From contig CP073041.1 in NCBI GenBank assembly GCA_025370055.1, forward strand, positions 4,682,272 to 4,746,271: a stretch of DNA of 64,000 nucleotides, written 5' to 3'. A program made the translations under genes and the position numbers. Under the pieces are notes generated by a model. It ran no database searches, was not told the DNA's origin, and worked only from the letters and a program-made list of their open reading frames with translations. The stretch is from Woronichinia naegeliana WA131. GTDB lineage: Bacteria; Cyanobacteriota; Cyanobacteriia; Cyanobacteriales; Microcystaceae. Positions 28,400 to 38,404 of this stretch are shown here, piece by piece (position 1 is the stretch's first letter; every line of letters begins with the position of its first letter).

Positions 28400-29545
28400 C
28401 TACTTGATGGTGATTTGAAAATCAGGACTAATGACATCTGCTGCTTTAGCAACCTGCTCAACTACGGTTGCGGGGAGAGGAACATAGCCTAAAGCACTAC
28501 TTTGTTTTTGTCCCTCCGTTAACCCATATTGAATCATCACTTCCATCGCTTTGGCTTTTTCAGGATCATCATATTTTTTGTAAGCCAAAATCCAGGTATA
28601 GGTGACAATCGGATAGGATTTTTCGCCATCAGGATTGGTAATAAATAACCGTAAATCGGGGGGAAGAGTCGCCGAAGCTAAGGTATCAGCCGCACTCTCT
28701 TCATTGGGTTCTATAAATTGTCCAGCTTTATTTTGCAGACTGGCCATGGTCAAGTTGTTATTTTTAGCATAGCCATACTCCACATAACCGATCGCACCTT
28801 GGTTTTGTTGAATCGATGCTGTCACCCCTTCATTCCCCTTGCTGCCGATAAACTTACCCTTGGCAGTGGGCCACTGTACACTTTTGCCTGAACCAATGCT
28901 CTTTTTCCATTCGGGACTGATCGCATCCAGATATTTGGTAAAAACGCCTGTTGTACCACTGCCATCGGAACGATGAACTACTGTAATCGGACTATCCGGT
29001 AATTTCAGATCAGGATTGTCCTTGACTAATTTAGGATCATTCCACTTGGTAATTTTGCCGAGGAAAATATCAGCTTGGTTGGCTTGAGAAAGTTTTAATC
29101 CCTCTACTCCGGGTAAGTTATAGCCCAAAACAATACTACCGGCGGTCATCGGCAACATCAGTACCCCTTTGCTGACCTTGGCAATTTCTTCATCCTTCAT
29201 GGCCACATCACTGGCCCCAAAATCCACCGTCCCTTTCGTAAACTGTTCAACGCCAGCCCCACTACCCACGGACTGATAGTTAACTTGAAGTTGGGGAACG
29301 GCTTGATTTAATTGTACAAACCAATTTTGATATAACGGTGCGGGAAAGGAGGCTCCAGCCCCAGTTAAAGCGACATTACCTTTGAAATCAACTTTAATAG
29401 CACCCGCCTTATCCATCTCTCCGCCAGGAGTAGCTGTATTCTCTGACTGACCACCACAGGCAGCCAAACTGAGTGTCAGGGCCAGGGCTGAGAGTAGTGC
29501 AACAGATTGACGGGAAAATTGCTTAGAACTGCGAGAGATAGTCAT
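28400..29545 (-). CDS. pstS: Periplasmic phosphate-binding protein PstS
   Basis: About 381 residues from the ATG at 29545. The N-terminus has a basic start, a hydrophobic stretch and a lipobox (LSLAACGG), so it is a lipoprotein. ALTGAGASFPAPLYQNW, VDFGASDVAM and VVHRSDGSGTTGVFTKYL are the phosphate-binding signatures. The frame runs 18 codons further to 29599, but that start would bury the signal peptide. First gene of the pst operon, with a PHO-box-like sequence upstream and an IS630 element just beyond it. Confidence 0.93.
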   Translation of the reverse strand: MTISRSSKQFSRQSVALLSALALTLSLAACGGQSENTATPGGEMDKAGAIKVDFKGNVALTGAGASFPAPLYQNWFVQLNQAVPQLQVNYQSVGSGAGVEQFTKGTVDFGASDVAMKDEEIAKVSKGVLMLPMTAGSIVLGYNLPGVEGLKLSQANQADIFLGKITKWNDPKLVKDNPDLKLPDSPITVVHRSDGSGTTGVFTKYLDAISPEWKKSIGSGKSVQWPTAKGKFIGSKGNEGVTASIQQNQGAIGYVEYGYAKNNNLTMASLQNKAGQFIEPNEESAADTLASATLPPDLRLFITNPDGEKSYPIVTYTWILAYKKYDDPEKAKAMEVMIQYGLTEGQKQSSALGYVPLPATVVEQVAKAADVISPDFQITIK

Positions 29546-29603
29546 AAAATTAACTGAAATTATCAAATCATTCACTGATAATATCTGTACAAATAACATT
29601 TAT

Positions 29604-29622
29604 GGGTAAAGGTAAGATTAAG
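29604..29622 (-). promoter_or_regulatory. PHO-box-like repeat upstream of pstS
   Basis: On the minus strand CTTAATCT-TAC-CTTTACCC shows two 8-base units three bases apart. The first fits the cyanobacterial PHO box unit PyTTAAPyPy(T/A) fully; the second has two mismatches. PhoB (SphR) control of pstS is well established in cyanobacteria. Confidence 0.5.
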
Positions 29623-29763
29623 AAGAGAAGATTGATGGGTCTCTAGTGGTCTGTCAAGCTAAAGATTGTGAATTTGAGGGAAAATGGAGAGGCTATTCAT
29701 TACCTCAACAGATATCGTAATAAGTAACCATGCTCAAGACCTATATTGTCCGATTAAGTCAAG

Positions 29764-31153
29764 GGGTGTGACCTTTAGTTGATGAAGGAAAAGAAAAGTG
29801 TTAACATGGGATGAAAAGTGACAAAGAGGAAACAATGATGACAGCAAAACTAATTAATGTAGAGGGTTCAAAGATAAAAATAGAACTAACATTAGAACTA
29901 AGTCGTTCAATGTTGGATACAGAAATAAATATTCAAAAAGGCTTAAACGAAGTAGGTTGCATCGCCAGCAAAGAAGCCTTGAAATATTTAGATACAGATG
30001 GTTCACCCTTAAAAATCGGTGAAGAAATCTGGAAGAGTAAGGGAGAGCAACCGAAAGAATATCAAACACCTTATGGTGAGGTTATAGTGAATCGTCATGT
30101 ATATCAGCGTTCACCTTTGAGGAAAAACGTATTGCCCCTTAGAAAGAGAAGCAAGGATAATCATAACATCAACGCCATTATTGGCAAAACAGGTATCCTC
30201 AAAAATGTCAGGGATGGCAGGCAAAGAGGTGAAAAATGATTTATTAGAAAATCATGGTAGAAAAGTAGCGCTATCCTATATCCAAAGATTGAGTGAAGCA
30301 GTAGGAAGTGTGGTACAGGCAAAAGAAGAAGCGTGGAGTTATGCCCCGCCCAAGGAGGATAGCCAAATTGCAACAGTGGGAATAGGATTAGATGGAACCT
30401 GTATGCTGATGTGTGAGGATGGCTACCGTGAAGCAATGGTGGGAACCGTTTCCCTATACGATAGTGAAGGCGAACGTCAACATACAATCTATCTAGGTGC
30501 GGCACCAGAGTATGGAAAAAAGAGTTTTCTAGAAAGATTAGAAAGAGAAATTGAGCGAGCGAAAAACCGTTATCCAGAGGCAACATTGGTCGGGATAGCA
30601 GACGGGGCAGAATCAAATTGGAAGTTTTTAGAAAAGCAAACGGAAGAACAGATATTAGATTTCTATCATGCCTCTGGTTACTTAGGTGCCTTGGCAGAAG
30701 CGTTGCATCCGAATACCGTGTCAAAACAAAAAGAATGGTTGACTGAAAATTGTCGAGAACTCAAGCATGAAAAAGGAAAAGCAGGAGAACTGCTAAATCT
30801 GATGAAAGAAGTCAAAGAAGAAAAAAGTCATTCTAAGAATCTTACCGAGAAACTACAAGCGGCGATTACTTATTACGAGAATCATCAGCATCAAATGGAT
30901 TATGCTGAATACATAGAGAAAAAGTATCCGATTGGTTCAGGTGTTACGGAAGCAGCTTGTAAGACGTTGGTCAAACAACGATTATGTTGTTCAGGGATGC
31001 GATGGAAGGAAAAAGGAGCAGGAATTATTTTGAGCCTACGAGCTTTGGTATTGACCAAGGAACGATGGAGTCAATTTTGGGCAAAACTTGATCAATATGG
31101 GTTCCCTGTAGAACCCTGATTACAACAGCTTTTATCAACTAAAGGTCGCACCC
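29764..31153 (+). mobile_element. ISKra4-type element, defective copy
   Basis: A full-length 1390-bp copy from GGGTGTGACC to GGTCGCACCC. Its 8-bp target duplication AAGTCAAG is at 29756-29763 and, beyond an appended partial repeat, at 31921-31928. It is inserted in the IS630 transposase gene. Confidence 0.9.
29811..31119 (+). pseudogene. ISKra4-family transposase, frameshifted
   Basis: Compared with the intact copy at 20685-21992, a short stretch near 30109-30117 is replaced by a sequence one base longer (ACCTTTGAGG for AGTAGGAGG). The frame changes after VYQRS, giving a 142-residue product. The C-terminal 312 codons remain open from 30181. The rest is nearly identical to the intact copy, so the lesion is recent. 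Confidence 0.88.
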
Positions 31154-31920
31154 ATTAGATGGAACCTGTATGCTGATGTGTGAGGATGGCTACCGTGAAG
31201 CAATGGTGGGAACCGTTTCCCTATACGATAGTGAAGGCGAACGTCAACCTACAATCTATCTAGGTGCGGCACCAGAGTATGGAAAAAAGAGTTTTCTAGA
31301 AAGATTAGAAAGAGAAATTGAGCGAGCGAAAAACCGTTATCCAGAGGCAACATTGGTCGGGATAGCAGACGGGGCAGAATCAAATTGGAAGTTTTTAGAA
31401 AAGCAAACGGAAGAACAGATATTAGATTTCTATCATGCCTCTGGTTACTTAGGTGCCTTGGCAGAAGCGTTGCATCCGAATACCGTGTCAAAACAAAAAG
31501 AATGGTTGACTGAAAATTGTCGAGAACTCAAGCATGAAAAAGGAAAAGCAGGAGAACTGCTAAATCTGATGAAAGAAGTCAAAGAAGAAAAAAGTCATTC
31601 TAAGAATCTTACCGAGAAACTACAAGCGGCGATTACTTATTACGAGAATCATCAGCATCAAATGGATTATGCTGAATACATAGAGAAAAAGTATCCGATT
31701 GGTTCAGGTGTTACGGAAGCAGCTTGTAAGACGTTGGTCAAACAACGATTATGTTGTTCAGGGATGCGATGGAAGGAAAAAGGAGCAGGAATTATTTTGA
31801 GCCTACGAGCTTTGGTATTGACCAAGGAACGATGGAGTCAATTTTGGGCAAAACTTGATCAATATGGGTTCCCTGTAGAACCCTGATTACAACAGCTTTT
31901 ATCAACTAAAGGTCGCACCC
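31154..31920 (+). repeat. 767-bp tandem duplication of the ISKra4-type right half
   Basis: This segment repeats 30387-31153 directly, with one difference noticed (His to Pro codon near 31248). It begins in mid-gene (ATTAGATGG) immediately after the right terminal repeat of the full copy and ends with a second right terminal repeat. The 717-base frame 31170-31886 is the 3' half of the transposase and has no proper start. Confidence 0.9.
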
Positions 31921-33113
31921 AAGTCAAGAAGAACGTCAGACCCTAAAAGATTTGGTATCCATCGGCAAAGGAGCGGCTTACAAAATTAAGCACGCCAATA
32001 TTCTGTTAAACATTGATGTGAATGGACAAGGATGGACGGATGAGGAAGCTGCCGCCGCCTTTAGTTGTCACCGTAACACAGTCGCCAATCTCAGGGAGCG
32101 ATTGGTCAATGAAGGTGTGGAGTCAGCATTAAGCCGCAAGCCCCGCAAAACGCCGCCTCGTCAACCGATTATTGATGGAGAGGTAGAAGCAAAACTAATC
32201 GCCTTACGTTGTGGAGAACCGCCTGCTGGTCAAGCCCGTTGGACATTGAGGTTACTAGCCGACAAGGCGGTCGAGTTAGAAATTGTGCCAGCAATTAGTC
32301 ACGAAACCGTGCGTCAAGTGTTAAAAAAAACGAACTAAAACCTCATCTGCGACAGATGTACGTGATTCCACCAGAAAAGAGTGCCGAATTTGTGTCTAAC
32401 ATGGAAGATGTTCTAGAAATTTATCACCGACCCTATGACCCCAATTGTCCAGTGATTTGCATGGATGAGCAACCTATACAATTGGTCAAAGAAACCCGCC
32501 TTCCTCTACCAGCCAAACCTGGACAGCCAGAGGCGCATGATTACGAATATGAACGCAATGGAACAGCCAATATCTTTATGTTTACAGAACCCTTGTCTGG
32601 GTGGCGAAAGACAGTTGTCAGTGAACGTAGAACATCGGTTGACTGGGCAACAGAAATTAAGAATTTACTCGATAACGACTATGCTGATAACGACAAAGTC
32701 ATTTTAGTATGTGATCAGCTAAATACTCACAAACTTGCCTCACTATATGAAGCATTTGAGCCTTCCACGGCTCGTCGTCTAGTCGAACGGTTGGAAATTC
32801 ACCATACCCCAAAACATGGCAGTTGGCTTAATATTGCTGAAAACGAGCTGTCCGCAATGACTCGGCAATGCCTAGCTCGTCGAATTCCAGATCGGGAAAC
32901 TTTAGAGCAAGAAACAACGGCTTGGTACACTCAGCGCAATCATTCCCAAAAGTCGGTAGATTGGCAATTCACGACGGCTGAGGCTCGTATCCGTCTCAAG
33001 CGTCTTTATCCACAAATAGAAAATTGACAGACCACTAGTGTAAGTTGTTTATAGCTTATAATCCTTTTATAGCAACGCTTTTAGAGCGATTGAGGAAATA
33101 ATCTCATCCGCAT

Positions 33114-33213
33114 AAGCTGTTCACTATCTAAAACGCATATAGGCAAGGGGCTTAAGCCCCTTGTTACAAGACTTTCAGCAAAATCATTATGCCATTTAAA
33201 TTCGTAACAGCTT
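33114..33213. repeat. MITE-like repeat, copy 2
   Basis: A 100-bp unit that matches 9637-9759 without its internal duplication. With one flanking base on each side the ends are TAAGCTGTT and AACAGCTTA, a perfect 9-base inverted repeat. It contains AGGGGCTTAAGCCCCT and has no gene. It lies between the IS630 and IS5-type elements. Confidence 0.65.
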
Positions 33214-33850
33214 AGCGACGACTGTAGTTCTCTTTTTTTCGTTCTCTTAATTTAGTATTTAGGGCTTGCTGAAAAAAGCTGAAACCTTTACGGAGAAAAA
33301 TAGTAGGCGAATTAAGAACCGCTAGAATGCACGAAAATAGGGTAGAATGCCTCAAAACCATTGCATTAAGAAGAGAGAAAGCAGATGTACCGAAAGCAAC
33401 AGTACTCAATTGAAACACCAGAAAACTTGAAAAATCTGTTCGGCGGGCAGTTAGACGAAGAAAATCGTTGGATAGAAATGTCAAAAATGATTCTTTGGGA
33501 AGAATATGAGGAAGAATATGCAAAAAACTTCACAGAAAAAAAAGGAGCCCCAGCCAAATCATTTAGAATGGCATTAGGAGCATTAATTATCAAAGAAATT
33601 TCAGGAAAAAGTGACAGAGAAACAGTAGAACAAATAAAAGAGAACCCTTATTTACAGTACTTTATAGGAATGGAAAGCTATAGTAGCAAAGAAGCATTTA
33701 ATGCGTCAATGATGGTTCATTTTCGTAAAAAAACAGGAATGGAATTAATAAATAAAATTAATAAAGAAATAGAAAAAAAGCGACGGGTGTAGCGTCAGAA
33801 AAAAAAGAAAATGAAGGAAAGTTATTGTTAGATGCGACTTGTACACCAGC

Positions 33851-35452
33851 CTGACTTTTCCCGTTAAGTGCGGATTGCAAGCTGCCAGCCTTGGCAAAGG
33901 TCATGCAACTTCAACCAACCGCGCCAAAGGACTTGGATACCGAGAGGAGTTTTACGACGATGTTCAAGATAACCACCAAGAAAAGCAACAGACTCGACAG
34001 CCCAAGCAACAGTCAAAATAGGGGGAAGTTTTTGAGAGGCGGCTGCTTTTAACACCTGAAGTTGAAGAGGATTAAGAATTTCAATCGCGAGAGCATCGGG
34101 CTGGGTACGATGAAGATAAGTAACGTGTAAAAGTTCAACAGCAATGACACTTAAAAAACCCAAAAGAGTTTTCATTCCATCAGAGGCAAGTCGATAACGC
34201 TCACTCTGACAACCAGACTTAAGGACTTTATGAAATTCTTCAACCCGCCATCGGTAGGTGTACCAACGAAGAATAGTGACAGCCATCTCAATAGTCTCAA
34301 CAACTTCTGTAGTCAGAAGCATCCAAGATAAAGGAGTTTCGCCTTCGGGACAATCGATTTCTGTCGCATAAACAGCATAGACATTCAACGGGTCACGATT
34401 ATCAAAACGATAGGGAGTTCGTAGATTAACTGAGCAAAATCGGACGGCAAGCTTAACCTTCCGTGCTTTTCTTTTTCCTGTACTCGGAATCTCGATTTCT
34501 TGATGAAAACGAATCGGTTCTGATTCCAAATGTTGCCAAAGTCGTTCACTATTTTTGTCTAAACTACGATTATGAGACGCTCTGACCAGCACTCCTGTAT
34601 GCTTGAGTTGACGCACTGAGTCAAAGACTTCTGAAACATCTCCTTCTCTGTCAAATACATGAATTACCCTCGTTGAACTTTCTACCTGTTTCTCACAGGT
34701 GTTTAGAGCCTCTACCCATTTGTAGGATTCTTTTTCCTCAAATGGTCTTTGACGAGCTGCTTTTCTTTGTTCTTTCTGTCTTTCTTTTTTCTGCTTCGCC
34801 GTTTCATCTGTTGGGGGCTTTTCTTTTACCTCCCTATTCCACAGTTTTTGCCATAATAAACCTAATACTTGTCCTTTTTCTGGCTCAATTGCTAAAGCAC
34901 TATGCAGTATTAATCCATTCCCTCCTTTTCCAGTCGGCCCATACCCTTCCCTTTTTTCCTTGATATTGCGATAATCTAAGAAGGTCGTATCTCCGACTGA
35001 TAGCATTATCTTATATTCTTCTACGGCGGCAGTTGTCATTTCACAGTGCGGCTCTATTATCTTGACAAAGTCTGTTTTCGGATTCCCAAAAATTCATAGG
35101 CCCTCTTTAACTCGTTTCCTCCCTTAAACACTTCTGATAAGGCTTTTCCAAACCCCTCACTTAACTTTTTCCCAATCGAGAAGGCACGATTGTTTAGCCT
35201 CTCGTCTCCCAATTCACAACTGGCAAAGTTTTTTGTCCACCATTCCAACATTTTTTGACCTGCCCTTTAAGATTTTCTCCATTTTACAGTCTCATACTCC
35301 CTTCATCCTTTGTTTTTGAAATTTGAACGATAAGCGGGATGATGGCTTCAGAATATTTTTTTCCTGTCAAGAGAATCATTACTCAAACCCTTGCCAGATA
35401 AAGCCTCTAGAAGTTTGCATTGCTGGATTTTGGACTTAACGGGAAAAGTCAG
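33851..35452 (-). mobile_element. Tn5-like IS4-family element, copy A
   Basis: The element is 1602 bp with inverted ends CTGACTTTTCCCGTTAA. The flanks are GTACACCAGC on both sides (33841-33850 and 35453-35462), a 9-10-bp duplication as expected for the IS50 group. It appears the same as copy B at 52800-54401. Confidence 0.9.
33864..35251 (-). pseudogene. Tn5-like transposase copy A, two frames
   Basis: The N-terminal 64 codons (MLEWWTKNFASCELGDERLNNRA, the Tn5-type start) end at 35057. The next 391 codons (33864-35039) are in the -1 frame. Shifting back at the T run near 35086 restores YEFLGNPKTDFV. The catalytic part has VGDTTFLDY, FDREGDVSEVF and YTYRWRVEEFHKVLKSG, the YREKK-type motif. 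Copy B has the same break, so this is either an inherited defect mobilised in trans or a programmed shift. Confidence 0.8.
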
Positions 35453-36584
35453 GTACACCAGCAGATATAAAATATCCAACGGATATAGGAATATTGAATG
35501 ATGCCAGAGAAAAAACAGAAAAAATAATAGATAAGCTGTATGAAGAAATAAAAGAGAAAAGGAAAGAAAAGAAAAGCCGAGGACTTATAGGGAAGTGGCA
35601 AGAAAAGAGTACTTAGCCATAGCAAAAAACGTCGTGTGTCAAAAAAAGAAAGAAGAAAAGGAACAAAAAAACAACTAGGATATATAAAAAGAAACTTGTC
35701 TCATATAGAAAAAATGATAGAAGAGGGAGCAAAGTTAGAAAAACTAACGAAAAAAGAGCAAGAAGAGCTTGTAACGATAGGAAAAGTGTATGAGCAACAG
35801 TTAGAAATGTATGAAAAAAAGACAAATAAAGTAGAAAACAGAATTGTGAGTGTAAGCCAACCTCACGTGCGTCCAATAGTGCGTGGAAAAGCGGGAAAAG
35901 CAGTAGAGTTTGGAGCTAAAATATCGGCAAGTAATGTGAATGGCTTTGTCTTCTTAGACAAATTAAGTTGGGATAATTACAACGAATCGGGAGATTTACA
36001 AGCGCGAATAGAAGAATATAAAAGGGAAACAGGATGTTATCCGGAATCGGTTCATGTGGATAAAATCTATCGAACAAAAGCGAATCGAGCTTATTGTAAA
36101 GAAAGGGATATAAGAATGAGTGGTCCCCGATTGGGAAGACCGCCGAAAGAGGTGAGCAAAGAAAAAAAGAAAGAGGCACGCTCAGATGAAAGAGTGCGTA
36201 ATGCCATTGAGGGTAAATTCGGACAGGGAAAGAGGAAATTTAGTCTTGGTCGAGTGATGGCCAAACTACCTGAGACCTCGGAAACGGTAATTGCGATGAA
36301 CTTTTTGGTAATGAATCTTTCTACTCTACTTCAGAAGACAAAAAGTAAAAAGTTGTAGAGTCGTTTTTCTTGTGAAAAATGGTGTTAATTTTCCTCTCTT
36401 TTGTGAGGAGTGATTTGTGTTGACCTTTTTAGACAGAAAGGAACAATAGATTAAACAAAATCTGTATTTTGATTTGTTTCCATAAGGATAAGTTATCTAT
36501 GCTTTTTCAGTCCATACTTCCCTAACCCACATTTCTTTCGTTTTTTGACTTTTTCAGCAAGCCCTATTTAGTTTTAAATTCGTT

Positions 36585-38243
36585 TTAAACCGATTCCCAG
36601 GATTCGTAAACAGGGCAATATCCTTCCGGGGTGACACGAAAACCGGCCAAGGGAGAAACGGTATTCCAACAACGTTGATGGCGATAGTAGCGACAATTAC
36701 TACAACAATCTAAATCTTCCTGAGGTTTGGACTCTTGGTGTTGTTTTAAGAGTTCCCGTTGACTGATGCCCCGCAAGACTAATTCTTCTCCCTGCCAACG
36801 TCCTTCAACTAAGCCGGTATTCGCAAAGGTCTGCCAACGCGGATCTTCGGTGAGGCGATCGCTGAGGGTAATCGTAATACTAGGGGCCAATTCACCACTG
36901 CTGGAATCTAACTCATTCACTTCACCTTCATAAACGGTGGGAGTGGGAGAAGGCGGTTGTAAAAAGCGATCGCCGATAGGTAAATCGACCAGAACACCGG
37001 CCGAGGGAGAATGGAGTTGATACCGATTTTGCAGTTCTTCTAAGGCCGTCAGATCACCAATATCGGGGGCAGAACCATGCACAAAAACAATGTGTTGGGG
37101 GCGGACATTGTGAATGAATTGTGTTGTATTGCGTCCGTCGCTGTGTTCCGCTAACAAATAGGTTTCGATTGCCACCCTTGGGCTGGGTTGAGCCGCCAGG
37201 TTATTAAAATCCGGCAGACTTTCTTCGGTGGGAAATTCAGGTAATAGAACTGTCCAGACTCCCCTTTGCCAATCCTCACTTTGCCAAAAAGTCTCCCACT
37301 GATCGGTGAGGACAATATAGGGCTTATCGGTTGCGGTCTGCTCCTGTTTGAAGGTTAAGGGTCGCAAGCGGGGACAAACTCGTTCATCCCAAAAGAGAGG
37401 TTGATGTTTAGCAAAATTCTGAACGGCCAGGGGAAATTGCGGTAAAAGCTCCAGATAGCGATCGCAAGCTTGTTGCAAACTACCACCGACCCAAATATCG
37501 AGATCCTGTCCGGTAAATTGATGGTGCGATCGGAGTAACTTCAAAATCTCTTGACCCAAACCCAACGGCGGAACTGGCAACAAAACATTCCGTCCCCGTT
37601 GTAAGGCCTCATTAATTTGTTCCATCAACCGTTTTTCCTGTTGTCGTCGATGGGGATGACGGCGAGTTCCGTAGCTACTTTCCACAATCAAAACATCAGG
37701 AGCCAAGCCTCGCAAATTCTCTAGGGAAAGCCCTTCTACCAGTTGGAGATTAGAAAGGGAAAAATCTCCCGTATAAAGCACCTTATAGGTACGATTCGGT
37801 AATTGATAGGTTAAAAGAATCAGGCTGGCCCCAGGCAGATGACCCGCCGGAATTAACTCTAGAGAAAGATTTTCAAAGAGCGGTAGGGAACTGCGCCAGG
37901 GTAGGGGCTGACAAAAATCGGAACTAACATTGCGATTAGGCCAATGGAGCGGCAACAACTGGGTCGTCACTTCACTGGCATAGATGGGCAAAGTGGGAAA
38001 AGTTTGATGAAGCGCGTACAGTCCCCTCACATGATCGCCATGAGCATGACTACAAACTACTACGTCGGCTGGCGATGTACCATCAGTTTGTAAATCTGTA
38101 ATATCTGGAAGTCCACAATCCAACAAAATGCGATAGGGGCCTAGGCGCACTAATAGACACACCCCTTCTTTTCCGTGACCCACCGCATAGGAAAAACAGG
38201 ATAGTAGTGATTTTGAAGGGGCCGAGAAACGACGCTGAGGCAT
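36585..38243 (-). CDS. Metallo-beta-lactamase-fold hydrolase with C-terminal Cys cluster
   Basis: A 552-residue MBL-fold protein resembling beta-CASP/CPSF-type RNA-processing enzymes. SHAHGDHVRGL supplies the HxHxDH metal motif (about residue 66), AGHLPGASLIL the next His, and YTGDFS the bridging Asp. VESSYGTRRHP and LAEHSDGRN are beta-CASP-like. The last 45 residues hold CCSNCRYYRHQRCW and GYCPVYE, five cysteines that could bind Zn or an Fe-S cluster. The start is only two bases after the stop of the 41-residue gene upstream, so the two are translationally coupled. The substrate is unknown; RNA is the best guess. Confidence 0.85.
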   Translation of the reverse strand: MPQRRFSAPSKSLLSCFSYAVGHGKEGVCLLVRLGPYRILLDCGLPDITDLQTDGTSPADVVVCSHAHGDHVRGLYALHQTFPTLPIYASEVTTQLLPLHWPNRNVSSDFCQPLPWRSSLPLFENLSLELIPAGHLPGASLILLTYQLPNRTYKVLYTGDFSLSNLQLVEGLSLENLRGLAPDVLIVESSYGTRRHPHRRQQEKRLMEQINEALQRGRNVLLPVPPLGLGQEILKLLRSHHQFTGQDLDIWVGGSLQQACDRYLELLPQFPLAVQNFAKHQPLFWDERVCPRLRPLTFKQEQTATDKPYIVLTDQWETFWQSEDWQRGVWTVLLPEFPTEESLPDFNNLAAQPSPRVAIETYLLAEHSDGRNTTQFIHNVRPQHIVFVHGSAPDIGDLTALEELQNRYQLHSPSAGVLVDLPIGDRFLQPPSPTPTVYEGEVNELDSSSGELAPSITITLSDRLTEDPRWQTFANTGLVEGRWQGEELVLRGISQRELLKQHQESKPQEDLDCCSNCRYYRHQRCWNTVSPLAGFRVTPEGYCPVYESWESV

Positions 38244-38245
38244 AA

Positions 38246-38371
38246 TTAATGGGCGGAACCATTGCCATCATAATTATCAGTATCATAGAACCCGTTTTTC
38301 GTGCCAAAAAAGAGCGCGGAAACAATAAAAATTCCTGTCAGTACGATCAGGATTATTTTGACATCTACCAT
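38246..38371 (-). CDS. 41-residue single-span membrane protein
   Basis: A short gene from ATG 38371 to TAA 38246. The protein has one membrane helix (about residues 4-23, IILIVLTGIFIVSALFFG) and a polar tail with GFYDTDNYDGNGSAH. I do not firmly recognise it; the size and design recall small subunits of photosynthetic or NDH-1 complexes. Clear spacing to the MBL gene, good hydrophobicity and lack of in-frame stops support a real gene. It lies between the phosphoglucomutase-like gene and the MBL gene, same strand. Confidence 0.65.
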   Translation of the reverse strand: MVDVKIILIVLTGIFIVSALFFGTKNGFYDTDNYDGNGSAH

Positions 38372-38404
38372 CGTTTATTCCTCACAGCGATTTTCCTGTC
38401 TATC

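Larger units (their letters stand above)
29730..33027 (+). pseudogene. IS630-family transposase, interrupted and frameshifted
   Basis: The gene starts at 29730 (MLKTYIVRLSQ), is broken by the insertion at 29764-31920 with its duplication, and resumes as EERQTLKDLVSIGKG. The N-terminal HTH region ends VRQVLKKTN at a stop near 32338. The DDE domain continues in the -1 frame (ICMDEQPIQL, VCDQLNTHKLAS, HHTPKHGSWLNIAENELS). The shift sits on a run of eight A (32323-32330) in phase A_AAA_AAA, so it could be programmed. The insertion alone inactivates the gene. Confidence 0.88.
29646..33035 (+). mobile_element. IS630-family element, split by an ISKra4-type insertion
   Basis: The terminal repeats are GTGGTCTGTCAA and its inverse TTGACAGACCAC, each flanked by TA (29644-29645 and 33036-33037), the family's target duplication. 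Without the inner insertion and one 8-bp duplication it is about 1.2 kb. It lies 24 bases beyond the PHO-like box of pstS. Confidence 0.88.
33385..36358 (+). pseudogene. IS5-family transposase copy 1, broken
   Basis: It matches the 452-residue intact transposase but has seven A instead of eight at about 33773-33779, an IS4 insertion after codons for DATCTPA, a 5-base GAAAA gain near 35570 and one A lost near 35625. The pieces 33385-33792 and 35636-36358 remain open. The changes are in A-rich runs. Confidence 0.88.
33262..36564 (+). mobile_element. IS5-type element copy 1, split by a Tn5-like IS4 element
   Basis: Terminal repeats GGGCTTGCTGAAAAA and its inverse, with 6-bp target duplications TATTTA at 33256-33261 and 36565-36570. 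Without the inner insertion (33851-35452) and its 10-bp duplication it is about 1.69 kb, the same as the intact copies at 50174-51861 and 59547-61234. Confidence 0.9.
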
